15,171 nucleotides of DNA from Oligosphaeraceae bacterium (GCA_012515455.1 JAAYYJ010000161.1:1-15171), one strand, 5' to 3'. Numbered from the stretch's first letter, positions 5,076 through 12,935 are shown. Notes: generated from the letters alone by a model not told the origin. Numbers and translations are program-made.

Positions 5076-7958
5076 ATGCGTGCAACGGCTGCCTTGCTCT
5101 GCCTGACCCTGCTGGCCTGCGCCGGCGAAATCTGCGAAATCCACTACCCCGGAGAAAGCGGACCAGTCACGTTCGGGTTGCCGCTCCAGGCCGGTGTCCT
5201 GCACAGCACCGACCAGCTGACTTTGAATGGCCAGGTGCTGCAGGCACGCAGCAACGGCTGCTGGCCCGACGGATCGCTTAAATGGCTGCTCCTGGATGCA
5301 ACCCTGCCCCAGGGATTCCGCGGTATACTGCAGAGCAGTCCGGCAGCCTCTTCCGCGACCACGCCAGCACCGCTGGCCCGCGCCAATCAGCTCAGCAACG
5401 GCCGGCTCCAGCTCACCATCCCTGCCAGCGGGCCGCTGTTCACTTATGCACTCGGGGATGACCAGGGCAGCGCGGAGCTGGTCCTGAAACTGCAGCACGA
5501 CGCTCCCGGCGCCACTCAAGAGGAGAATTGGCTGCTGGATGCCGGCGAGAGCCGGAACTGCAGCGACTTCACCAGCCAGGCCGACAGCAGCCGGGAAATC
5601 CAGCTGGAGGAAAATGGCCCGTTGCGGGCCAGCTGCCGCATCGCGGGCTGGTTCACTGCGGCTGACGGGCGGAAAGCATACCGCTATATCGTGCGTCTGA
5701 CTCTGTATCGCGATGAAGACACGGTAAAAATTCAGACCACCTTCATCAACACAGAAGACGTGCAGCAGAATTTCCTGCGCTCTCTGGTTCTGCGCCTCAA
5801 CCGCGCCGGCGTGCCTGTGCCGGGACAGTTGATCATCGGCACCCCGCGCTTCCATCACCTGATCTCCTGGCGGGACAAGAGCCGGCCTGAGCTGGCCGGC
5901 TGCCCGGGCGTTCTGACCAGCGGCAGCCTCACTGCCGTGGCCCGCGATTTTCAGCGCCTGTACCCCAAGGAACTCTGTGCCACCGCCCAGGCTCTGGAGT
6001 ACCACCTCTGGCCGGAGCGCAGCGGCAAGGTCCTCGATCTGCGCCGCCGCGAGGGTCAGCGTCGCGAGTACCTGGATTACCGCAATGACGCCGGCGGCAT
6101 GGGCGTAGCCAAGACCCATGATTTGTTCCTGACCTGGAACTGCCCGGACCCGGAGCGCTTCGCCCGGCGCTGCAACCGTCCCTGCCTCCCCGCCGCCAGC
6201 CCGGAATACTACCGCAGCACCCTGGCTGCCGGTGAATACCACCTCGCCGGCAATACCTTCCCCCGCACCGAAGCGGCCATCCGCTTCGCCTTCCAGTACC
6301 TGCGCAAAATCCGCCGGGCCGGACAATTTGACGGCATGATGGACTGGGGCGACGTCCCCCTGGGCGTACACGGCATGTCCGACCACATGCAGCAGCGCAA
6401 TCCCGAGGGATCGCCTTTCCGCGGCTACACCGGCTGGCTCAACAACGACCTGGCCCTGAACCACGCCTTCTACCTCCATTTCCTGCGCAGCGGCGACCAG
6501 GAGGTGCTGCGGGATGGCCTGGAGATTACCTGGCATGTGCTCGATGTCGATACCGTCCATCACTGGCCCGCCGACCCGGCCGTCATCGGCAGCGGCCGCC
6601 GGCACGACCAGCAGCACTGGGGCAGCGGCATCTCCTACGGCTACGCGCTGGATTCGGCCCTGTACATGTATCTGCTGACCGGCGAACACCGCGCCCTGGA
6701 GGTCGTGAAGAACAGCGCCCGGACCGCGTTCTATGGCCGCTACATCAATATCCGGCTCTGGGAACTGACCGGCGAGCAGGAATACCTCGACCGGGCGGAA
6801 AAACATCTGCAGGCAGACGAGCCCTTCCCGAAGGCAGAAAATTTCCGGGGCAATTCCTATGACAGCCCGGGATACATCTTCTATGACTCGATCCGCCCCA
6901 ATGATCTTCTGCGGGAGAAAGTCATTGCCGCCGCCCGGCGTCTGGCCCCCCGCTACACCTCCTGCTATGCGGGCAAGGGCTACCCTCCTTATGCGGTGCT
7001 GGCCCTGGCCCATAAGTACGACCCCAGCCCGGAGAATGCCTTCACCCTGAAAATTCTGCTCAACCAGCTGCGCAATTATCTGCCGGTTCAGCCTGAGGAC
7101 CTGGCCATCAGCGACACTGCCCCGATGGATGAATTCGATGCCCTGAACCGCAAGGTCGCCAATATCACCAACACCGGCGTACTGAGTCTGGTTCTGCTGA
7201 CCGCACTGCCCTATATGCTGGAACGCCTCCAGGCCACCGGCATCAGCGAAGCAGAAGCCCTCGCTTTCCAATATTCCTGGACCGAGCCGGAGTCCTTCAC
7301 CGAGGAATTGAACACCGCGGTCATCAAACCCAGTGCCTATCCGCAAATCCGCACCTGGAATTACTCCGTCGCAAACCCATCCTTCCCTGACTGGGGGGTG
7401 GACCGCTTCCTGCGCCCGGAAGACAGCCCCAAATACTACGCCGCCATCCGCCGCTATAAACTCTATGAGGACGGCATCCTGATCGGACCGAACAAATTTT
7501 CCCACGCCTTCAGCCAGCGCAATGGCCGGATCGGCTGGTCCCACCTGGGCGCCGCCATCTCCTTCACCACTCCGGACAACAGCAACCCGGCCGAAAACGG
7601 CCGCCGCTACCTCCTGCAGTATACCTCCGCCGCCGACTGGCGCTGGCAGGACCGCCCTTCTTTTGAGGAGACCTTGACCACCATCTACCCCTACCCCGAT
7701 ATCGCCACCCCGGGTCAGGAATGGTGCGCGCCCCTGCGGCATGAATCGCCCGACCCGTGCTGCATTCACCCCGCGCCCCCGGAGGTGACCGCCAGGGTCG
7801 CAGCCGCCCTGAAGCGCCATCTCTTCACGGAAGACGGGCAGGCCTTGACGACTTGGCGCCGGGAACAGAACCTGATTGTCTTCCAGACCTCGGACGGCAG
7901 CGACCCGCGGCAGAACGGCCGCACCTACCGCCTGCAGTACACCCGCGGTCAGGAGTAA
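5076..7958 (+). CDS. Exported PL26-like (exo-rhamnogalacturonan lyase/YetA-like) protein
   Basis: The start at 5076 follows AAGGGA (5065-5070) by 5 bases; ATG 5073 is the alternative, and an upstream in-frame TTG at 5049 lacks a binding site. The 960-residue product begins with a signal peptide (MRATAALLCLTLLACAG); LLAC could be a weak lipobox. The N-terminal region, with VTFGLPLQAGVL and WPDGSLKWLLLDA (63-75), matches the RIFT-barrel domain of PcRGLX/YetA proteins. A beta-rich middle follows, then an alpha/alpha toroid with DWGD (423-426), a WLNND segment, DVDTVHHW and RHDQQHW (509-515), which resembles the PL26 active-site region. PL26 enzymes remove disaccharides from rhamnogalacturonan I ends by beta-elimination. 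The C-terminus adds a duplicated motif not needed for that activity. Fold assignment is fairly secure; the substrate is inferred. Confidence 0.75.
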   Translation: MRATAALLCLTLLACAGEICEIHYPGESGPVTFGLPLQAGVLHSTDQLTLNGQVLQARSNGCWPDGSLKWLLLDATLPQGFRGILQSSPAASSATTPAPLARANQLSNGRLQLTIPASGPLFTYALGDDQGSAELVLKLQHDAPGATQEENWLLDAGESRNCSDFTSQADSSREIQLEENGPLRASCRIAGWFTAADGRKAYRYIVRLTLYRDEDTVKIQTTFINTEDVQQNFLRSLVLRLNRAGVPVPGQLIIGTPRFHHLISWRDKSRPELAGCPGVLTSGSLTAVARDFQRLYPKELCATAQALEYHLWPERSGKVLDLRRREGQRREYLDYRNDAGGMGVAKTHDLFLTWNCPDPERFARRCNRPCLPAASPEYYRSTLAAGEYHLAGNTFPRTEAAIRFAFQYLRKIRRAGQFDGMMDWGDVPLGVHGMSDHMQQRNPEGSPFRGYTGWLNNDLALNHAFYLHFLRSGDQEVLRDGLEITWHVLDVDTVHHWPADPAVIGSGRRHDQQHWGSGISYGYALDSALYMYLLTGEHRALEVVKNSARTAFYGRYINIRLWELTGEQEYLDRAEKHLQADEPFPKAENFRGNSYDSPGYIFYDSIRPNDLLREKVIAAARRLAPRYTSCYAGKGYPPYAVLALAHKYDPSPENAFTLKILLNQLRNYLPVQPEDLAISDTAPMDEFDALNRKVANITNTGVLSLVLLTALPYMLERLQATGISEAEALAFQYSWTEPESFTEELNTAVIKPSAYPQIRTWNYSVANPSFPDWGVDRFLRPEDSPKYYAAIRRYKLYEDGILIGPNKFSHAFSQRNGRIGWSHLGAAISFTTPDNSNPAENGRRYLLQYTSAADWRWQDRPSFEETLTTIYPYPDIATPGQEWCAPLRHESPDPCCIHPAPPEVTARVAAALKRHLFTEDGQALTTWRREQNLIVFQTSDGSDPRQNGRTYRLQYTRGQE
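7455..7943 (+). repeat. Protein-level duplication at the lyase C-terminus
   Basis: Copy 1 (residues about 794-850, bases 7455-7625) reads KLYEDG, then ISFTTPDNSNPAENGRRYLLQYT. Copy 2 (about 915-956, bases 7818-7943) reads HLFTEDG, then IVFQTSDGSDPRQNGRTYRLQYT. The shared pattern is FxTxDxSxPxxNGRxYxLQYT. Copy 2 is shorter because it lacks the KFSHAFSQRNGRIGWSHLG stretch. The DNA is not closely repeated, so the duplication is old. Confidence 0.7.
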
Positions 7959-7979
7959 TGCCGCTGCCGGCCGGCACGG

Positions 7980-8006
7980 ATTTAACCACCTTAACCACAA
8001 CCAACC
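7980..8006 (+). promoter_or_regulatory. G-free leader with direct repeats, no Shine-Dalgarno
   Basis: The 27 bases directly before the esterase ATG contain no G, so no Shine-Dalgarno pairing is possible. TTAACCAC occurs at 7982-7989 and again at 7991-7998, and CCAACC precedes the start codon. Initiation would depend on an unstructured leader or on coupling to the upstream gene. Confidence 0.5.
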
Positions 8007-9134
8007 ATGCAAAAACTCACCGCTTTCGATGCCGCCGTGCAAAAAATGCGCTCCGCCCGGCCGCTTGATCTGAGCGCCGCCAAATGGTCCGATCTGCAAT
8101 CCTGGCAGCAGCAGGCCCGGGAATGCCTGCTGACCGGCCTGCATTATCATCCCGGACCGGCAGACCTGCAGGCGGAAACCACCGGGACCTTCGACCATGG
8201 CGACTATATCCGCGAACGCGTTTGCTTCAATACCGCGCCCTGGTTCCGGGTCGAGGGCTGGTTCTTGCTGCCCCGCCATGCCCCCCGGCCTCTGCCCGCC
8301 ATTTTACTGCTGCACGACTGGGGCGGACCGATGTTCTTCGGCAAAGACCGCATGTTCGACCTCGGCGACCGTTGCGACCTCCTGGACAAATTCCGCGCCT
8401 ACGCCCACGGCGGGCGCTACCTCTCCGAGACCTTCTGCCGGGCCGGATATGCGGTCCTGAGCATTGATGCATACCATTTCGGCAGCCGGGCCCCCTACGG
8501 CAAGTACGGCATCCCCTGCATCGACCCCCGCCAGTTGCTGAAAACCTATGAAGGCACCGCCGAATTCAATGTCTATGAAAGCCGGCTGCGGGAAAATCTG
8601 TACCTGAGCCTGCGCCAGCTGCAATGGGCCGGGACCACCTGGGCCGGCATCAATTTCTGGGACGACGCCCGCTGCGTCGATTACCTGCTCAGCCGCCCCG
8701 AGGTCGACGGCAGCCGTCTCGGAGTCACCGGACTCTCCGGGGGCGGGTACCGCACCGACTTCCTGATGGCCCTGGAGGACCGCCTCACCGCCGCGGCCAG
8801 CATCGGCTGGATGACCACCAACGATGGCGTGGCCGAGTTCAATCTGGCCGGTGCCATCGGCTCGTTCTGCCTCCTGCCCGGGGTCTGGGACCGGATGGAC
8901 GTCCCCGACCTGGTCGCCATGGGCTTCCCCAAAAAATCCCTAGTCGTAGTCGGTCAGCGGGACGCGCTTTTCCCGCCGGCCGGGGTCGATGAGTCGTTCC
9001 GGCAGATAGGTGACGCGTACCGCCGTTTCGGCCATCCGGAGTATCTCTCTCTGAAGCGACCGGACAAGCCGCATTGCTACGACTGCGAGGTCCAGCAGCT
9101 GGCCCTGGACTGGTTTGCCAAATGGCTGACCTGA
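8007..9134 (+). CDS. Alpha/beta-hydrolase esterase (Abhydrolase_7/acetyl-esterase-like)
   Basis: The 375-residue protein has a complete serine-hydrolase triad: S244 in GLSGGG (242-247), D319 in VGQRDALF, and H356 in DKPHCYD. HDWGG (103-107) is the likely oxyanion-hole loop. The N-terminal part, including LTGLHYHPGPADL and YIRERVCFNTAPWFRVEGWFLLP, and the segment YAVLSIDAYHFGSRAPYG match a family of carbohydrate-associated alpha/beta hydrolases related to AXE1 and dienelactone hydrolases. There is no signal peptide, so it should act in the cytoplasm. It follows the lyase by 48 bases and shares its reading frame. I infer de-esterification (for example deacetylation) of imported pectin-derived products. 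The exact substrate is not visible. Confidence 0.8.
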   Translation: MQKLTAFDAAVQKMRSARPLDLSAAKWSDLQSWQQQARECLLTGLHYHPGPADLQAETTGTFDHGDYIRERVCFNTAPWFRVEGWFLLPRHAPRPLPAILLLHDWGGPMFFGKDRMFDLGDRCDLLDKFRAYAHGGRYLSETFCRAGYAVLSIDAYHFGSRAPYGKYGIPCIDPRQLLKTYEGTAEFNVYESRLRENLYLSLRQLQWAGTTWAGINFWDDARCVDYLLSRPEVDGSRLGVTGLSGGGYRTDFLMALEDRLTAAASIGWMTTNDGVAEFNLAGAIGSFCLLPGVWDRMDVPDLVAMGFPKKSLVVVGQRDALFPPAGVDESFRQIGDAYRRFGHPEYLSLKRPDKPHCYDCEVQQLALDWFAKWLT

Positions 9135-9136
9135 GC

Positions 9137-9156
9137 CGCCCCCCCCGGGCGTATTT
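9137..9156 (+). terminator. Weak intrinsic terminator after the esterase gene
   Basis: CGCCC (9137-9141) and GGGCG (9147-9151) form a 5-bp GC stem around CCCCC, followed by TATTTT. It begins right after the TGA at 9132-9134 and would close the sigma-54 unit. The stem is short. Confidence 0.4.
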
Positions 9157-9191
9157 TCGCCAGCCCTGGAGCACAAACGCCAATCCGGTGT

Positions 9192-9197
9192 TATATT
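9192..9197 (+). promoter_or_regulatory. Candidate -10 element upstream of the UDP-glucuronate decarboxylase gene
   Basis: TATATT lies in an AT-rich island (9190-9207) within otherwise GC-rich DNA, about 70 bases before the start codon. No good -35 is visible at 16-18 bases. CCGGTGT precedes it directly, similar to the CCGGCGCC before TATATT at 10279. Confidence 0.35.
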
Positions 9198-9267
9198 TTA
9201 GTTTTTACTCACCCTCCGGGGCCAATCTTTCTGGGACAAGAATTTCCGGCAAGGAGCAGAGCTACTG

Positions 9268-10245
9268 ATGAGATTCGAGAATCGCAAGCGGGTGCTGATT
9301 ACTGGCGGCGCCGGGTTCCTGGGCTCGCATCTGGCAGAACGGATGTTGGCAGCGGGACATGACGTCCTGGTCGTCGACAATTTCTATACCGGCTCCAAGG
9401 ACAACATCATGCACTTGCTCGACAATCCCCATTGCGAGCTCCTGCGCCACGATGTGACCATGCCGCTCTATGTCGAAGTGGATGAAATCTTCAACCTGGC
9501 CTGCCCTGCATCACCGATACACTATCAGCACAATCCCGTGCAGACGACCAAGACCAGCGTCCACGGCGCCATCAACATGCTGGGACTGGCAAAACGCGTG
9601 CAGGCCAAAATCCTGCAGGCCTCGACCAGCGAGGTCTACGGCGACCCGGATGTGCATCCCCAGGTCGAGAGCTACTGGGGCAGAGTCAACTGCAACGGCA
9701 TCCGCGCCTGCTATGATGAAGGCAAGCGCTGCGCCGAGACCCTGTTCTTCGATTACTGGCGCCAGTACAAACTGCGCATCAAAGTCATCCGTATCTTCAA
9801 CACCTACGGCCCCCGGATGCATCCCAATGACGGGCGGGTGGTCTCCAACTTCATCGTCCAGGCCCTGCAGAACGATGACCTCACCCTTTATGGTGACGGC
9901 AGCCAGACCCGCTCTTTCTGCTACTGCGATGACCTGATTGAAGGCATGATCAGGATGATGGACTCGCCGGATGATTTCATCGGTCCGGTGAATATCGGCA
10001 ATCCCGGTGAATTCACCATCCGGGAACTGGCGGAAAAAATCATCGCCCTGACCGGCTCGCGCTCTAAAATCATCTACCGGCCCCTGCCCCAGGATGACCC
10101 CCGGCAGCGCCGCCCGGATATCACTCTGGCCCGGGAGCGCCTGGGCTGGCAACCGAGCATCAGCCTGGACGAGGGCCTGAAGCGCACCATCGCCTACTTC
10201 GACGCGCTGCTCTCAGGCCGGCCAACCGACTCGGCCCGTACTTGA
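9268..10245 (+). CDS. uxs: UDP-glucuronate decarboxylase (UDP-xylose synthase)
   Basis: This cytoplasmic extended SDR converts UDP-glucuronate to UDP-xylose with enzyme-bound NAD. The 325 residues show the NAD motif GGAGFLG (13-19), the active-site STSEVYGDP (119-127) with T120 and E122, and the catalytic pair Y149 and K153 in CYDEGK. The family-typical stretches NFYTGSKDNI, NLACPASPIHYQ and GSQTRSFCY (R215) are present and separate it from ordinary epimerases. The usual NPIG before RxCYDEGKR is NCNG here. AAGGAG (9251-9256) lies 11 bases before the ATG. No UDP-glucose dehydrogenase gene, the normal supplier of UDP-glucuronate, is in the window. UDP-xylose would feed exopolysaccharide or lipopolysaccharide. 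Confidence 0.93.
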   Translation: MRFENRKRVLITGGAGFLGSHLAERMLAAGHDVLVVDNFYTGSKDNIMHLLDNPHCELLRHDVTMPLYVEVDEIFNLACPASPIHYQHNPVQTTKTSVHGAINMLGLAKRVQAKILQASTSEVYGDPDVHPQVESYWGRVNCNGIRACYDEGKRCAETLFFDYWRQYKLRIKVIRIFNTYGPRMHPNDGRVVSNFIVQALQNDDLTLYGDGSQTRSFCYCDDLIEGMIRMMDSPDDFIGPVNIGNPGEFTIRELAEKIIALTGSRSKIIYRPLPQDDPRQRRPDITLARERLGWQPSISLDEGLKRTIAYFDALLSGRPTDSART

Positions 10246-10254
10246 TTTTTACCA

Positions 10255-10284
10255 GCGCCGGCCTCTCGCACCGGCGCCTATATT
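10255..10284 (+). promoter_or_regulatory. Inverted repeat next to a TATATT -10 element
   Basis: GCGCCGG (10255-10261) and CCGGCGC (10271-10277) form a perfect 7-bp inverted repeat with a 9-base spacer. TATATT follows at 10279-10284. The repeat would cover the space between -35 and -10, where a repressor could act. It could also form a hairpin after the upstream gene, but no T-run follows. Confidence 0.4.
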
Positions 10285-10314
10285 ACCGGCATTATCAACA
10301 AGGAGACGATTGCC

Positions 10315-11079
10315 ATGGCATTGATTGCGGCTCAAATGTACACCCTGCGTGAAGTCTGCAAGACCCCGGCCCAGATTGCCGTTGCTTGCGCCAAAGTCAA
10401 GAAGATGGGCTATGACGGCATCCAGCTTTCGGGTTGCGGTCCGATTGAGGCCCAGGAACTCAAGAATATTCTCGATGGCGAAGGCCTGCAGATGGCAGCC
10501 ACCCACGTCGGCCTCGATCAGCTGCGCGACGACACTGCCAAGGTCATCGATGAGCACCAGCTCTGGAATTGCCGCTACACCGCCATCGGCGGTTTCTTCC
10601 CCAAAGAAGCCTGGACACTCGCGCTGTGGGAAAAGTTCATCGCTGATTTCAATGCTATTGCAGCCAAGTTAAGCGGCTCCGGCCTCACCTTGGGCTACCA
10701 TAACCACCACCATGAATTCTCACCCGCCGATGGCCGGCTGCCAATGGATCTGTTGATCAATCGTCTCGACCCCGAGCTCTGGTTCGAGCTGGACACCCAC
10801 TGGGTCGCCCGCGGCGGCGCTGACCCGGCCGCCTATATCGAGCGGGTCGCCGGACGCATCCCCTGCGTGCATTTCAAAGACATGAGCATCGCCATGCCGG
10901 ACCGCACTCCGAAGATGTGCGAGATCGGTGACGGCAATCTGAACTGGCACCGGATCGTGCAGGCCTGCCGCTACGCTGGCGTGAAATGGTATATCGTCGA
11001 GCGCGACGCCGGGGACCTTGATCCTTTCGACAGCCTGGCCCGCAGCATCTGGAATATGCGGGAAAAGATGGGCTTGTAA
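10315..11079 (+). CDS. Sugar phosphate isomerase/epimerase family TIM-barrel protein
   Basis: The 254-residue protein belongs to the xylose isomerase-like TIM barrel family (AP endonuclease 2 fold, PF01261). Visible motifs are GYDGIQLSG (32-40), GYHNHHHEF (127-135), WFELDTHW (156-163), VHFKD (185-189), EIGDGNLNW (203-211) and E229 in IVERD. The His, Glu and Asp residues in these are the expected divalent-metal ligands. Members isomerise or epimerise sugars, inositols and related compounds, and the sequence alone does not fix the substrate. AAGGAG (10300-10305) sits 9 bases before the ATG. No signal peptide is present, so it is cytoplasmic. proC follows after 22 bases and is probably cotranscribed. 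A pentose or uronate substrate would suit the neighbours, but that is a guess. Confidence 0.85.
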   Translation: MALIAAQMYTLREVCKTPAQIAVACAKVKKMGYDGIQLSGCGPIEAQELKNILDGEGLQMAATHVGLDQLRDDTAKVIDEHQLWNCRYTAIGGFFPKEAWTLALWEKFIADFNAIAAKLSGSGLTLGYHNHHHEFSPADGRLPMDLLINRLDPELWFELDTHWVARGGADPAAYIERVAGRIPCVHFKDMSIAMPDRTPKMCEIGDGNLNWHRIVQACRYAGVKWYIVERDAGDLDPFDSLARSIWNMREKMGL

Positions 11080-11101
11080 GCCTGATTCCCTGGAGAGGAT
11101 G

Positions 11102-11896
11102 ATGAATATCCTGTTTATCGGTGCCGGAAAGATGGCCACCGCTCTGGCCAGCGGACTGGTCCGGAACAAAGTCTTCCCCTTTGACAACATCGCCGCCTGC
11201 GATATCTCGGCAGCAGCCCGGGAGAGTTTCAGCGCTGCCACCGGCCTGCCATGCCAGGACAATCCCGCAGCCCTGGCTGGCGCGGCCGATGTAATCATCC
11301 TGGCTGTCAAGCCGCAGGTGGCCGAGGCCGCAGCCCAGGCCTTGCCGCCCCGCAAAGAGGGCGTCATAGTCATTTCCATCTGCGCCGGCATCAATATCCG
11401 GAAACTGCGTTCCTGGTTCGGCACCGGCCGCATCGTCCGGGTCATGCCCAACACCCCGCTGATGGTTGGCAAAGGCGCCAGCTGCTACGCTCTGGGCTCC
11501 GGTGCCGATGAAGCAGCCGCCAAGATCGCGGACCAGATTTTAAGCCCCCTGGGCAAAGTCTGGCGAGTCGCTGAAGACTGGCTGGACGCGGTGACCGCCA
11601 TCAGTGGCAGCGGTCCGGCCTACATGTTCGAATTCATTGAGGCACTGCGTCTGGCCGGGATTAAACTCGGCCTGCCGCCAGACCTCTCCCTGGAGCTGGC
11701 AATACAGACCATGCGCGGTGCAGCCGAGATGCTTGAGCAGAAGCTGGGCAGCCCGGAAGAGTTGCGCATCGCGGTGACCTCCCCCGGAGGGACCACTGCG
11801 GCCGCTCTGGCAGTTTTGGAGCAGGCGGATTTCCGGCAAACGGTACTGGACATGACTCAGGCGGCGCGGGACCGCTCTGTTGAGCTGGGGCGCTGA
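11102..11896 (+). CDS. proC: Pyrroline-5-carboxylate reductase
   Basis: ProC makes proline from 1-pyrroline-5-carboxylate with NAD(P)H in the cytoplasm. The 264 residues are a normal length. GAGKMA (7-12) is the dinucleotide-binding loop. VRVMPNTPLMVGKG (112-125), AISGSGPAY (166-174) and SPGGTTAAALAVLEQADF (227-244) are the classic conserved blocks of the family; the last is in the C-terminal dimer and active-site domain. I chose the ATG at 11102 because GGAG (11092-11095) is 6 bases upstream; the adjacent in-frame ATG at 11099 is closer than usual. An open frame extends back to 11018, but it overlaps the isomerase gene. No other proline-pathway genes (proA, proB) are nearby. Confidence 0.95.
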   Translation: MNILFIGAGKMATALASGLVRNKVFPFDNIAACDISAAARESFSAATGLPCQDNPAALAGAADVIILAVKPQVAEAAAQALPPRKEGVIVISICAGINIRKLRSWFGTGRIVRVMPNTPLMVGKGASCYALGSGADEAAAKIADQILSPLGKVWRVAEDWLDAVTAISGSGPAYMFEFIEALRLAGIKLGLPPDLSLELAIQTMRGAAEMLEQKLGSPEELRIAVTSPGGTTAAALAVLEQADFRQTVLDMTQAARDRSVELGR

Positions 11897-11963
11897 CCCA
11901 CTGTCCCGGCCGTATTTCTCTTTCCCTGTTGTTCCTGCAGTTTCTCCCAACCGAGGATGTATT

Positions 11964-12935
11964 ATGAGCGTACTGGTCACTGGTGGGGCGGGCTTTATCG
12001 GCTCGCATCTGTGCCGGGCCTTGCTGGCCAAAGGCGAAGATGTGCTGGTCATTGATGATCTTTCCACCGGCAGCTACGACAACCTGGCTGACTTGGACGA
12101 CGGTCGGCGCCTGCGCCTGATCGTGGATTCAGTCAACCACGAAGCCCTGGTGGACACTTGCGTGCAGCAAGTCAGCAAAGTCTACCATCTGGCCTCGGCA
12201 GTCGGAGTACGCCTGATTATCGAGCAGCCGGTGCGTACCATCCAAAGCATCGTCGGCGGCACCGAGTCGGTGTTGAAAGCCTGCGCCCGCTACCGCCGCC
12301 CCTTTCTGCTGACTTCCACCTCCGAAGTCTATGGCAAAGGCTCAAAAGTGCCCTTCAGTGAAAATGATGATACCGTCATGGGAGCCACCAGCACCAGACG
12401 CTGGAGCTATGCCTGCGCCAAGGCGCTTGATGAATTCCTGGCCCTGGCATACTGGACAGAGGCCCGCCTGCCGGTAGTCGTCGTGCGGCTGTTCAATACC
12501 GTCGGGCCGCGTCAGACCGGGCAGTACGGGATGGTGGTGCCGGCTTTTGTCAGCCAGGCTCTGCGTGGCGACCCCATTACCGTTTACGGTGACGGCCAGC
12601 AGAGCCGCTGTTTTGCGCATGTGTATGATGTGGTGGAAGCGCTCTGTCAGCTGATGGACTGCCCGGCTGCCCGCGGCCAGGTCATCAATATCGGCAACGA
12701 TGAGGAGATCAGCATTGAGGGCTTGGCCCTGCGGGTCAAGGAGATCACCGGCAGTGATTCACCCATCGTGAAGATACCCTATCAGCAGGCATACGGCGAG
12801 GGCTTCGATGATATGCGCCGGCGCGTGCCTGACCTCAGCAAAATCGCCGCCTTGATCGGCTACCGTCCGCAACGCAACCTGGACCAGATTATCCGTGATG
12901 TGGTCGAGAGCAAGCGCCAGGGTGCCCGGGATTAA
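11964..12935 (+). CDS. NAD-dependent nucleotide-sugar epimerase/dehydratase (extended SDR)
   Basis: The 323-residue protein carries the NAD motif GGAGFIG (7-13), TSTSEVYGK (117-125) with T119, and the catalytic YxxxK as Y149-ACA-K153. RLFNTVGPRQTGQYGMVVPAFV (175-196) and TVYGDGQQSRCF (206-217) are typical of UDP-sugar 4-epimerases and related enzymes. It is a paralogue of the decarboxylase encoded at 9268 (same fold, aligned motifs), but it lacks the CYDEGKR and PASPIHY signatures. Its substrate is therefore probably a different nucleotide sugar, and I cannot tell epimerase from dehydratase or decarboxylase by reading. GAGG (11953-11956) precedes the ATG by 7 bases, and an open frame reaching back to 11880 overlaps proC. 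It is 67 bases after proC. Confidence 0.85.
   Translation: MSVLVTGGAGFIGSHLCRALLAKGEDVLVIDDLSTGSYDNLADLDDGRRLRLIVDSVNHEALVDTCVQQVSKVYHLASAVGVRLIIEQPVRTIQSIVGGTESVLKACARYRRPFLLTSTSEVYGKGSKVPFSENDDTVMGATSTRRWSYACAKALDEFLALAYWTEARLPVVVVRLFNTVGPRQTGQYGMVVPAFVSQALRGDPITVYGDGQQSRCFAHVYDVVEALCQLMDCPAARGQVINIGNDEEISIEGLALRVKEITGSDSPIVKIPYQQAYGEGFDDMRRRVPDLSKIAALIGYRPQRNLDQIIRDVVESKRQGARD

Noticed and set aside
7965..7976. 12-bp palindrome TGCCGGCCGGCA after the lyase stop
   Set aside because: It is short, made of GGCC/CCGG steps common in this GC-rich DNA, and has no loop or T-run.
5052..8279. A 1075-codon open frame on the minus strand opposite the lyase and esterase genes
   Set aside because: It is in codon register with the sense genes (both in the same frame), so it stays open simply because TTA, CTA and TCA codons are avoided in this GC-rich DNA. 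The sense protein has a signal peptide, a binding site and family motifs; the antisense product is a low-complexity shadow.
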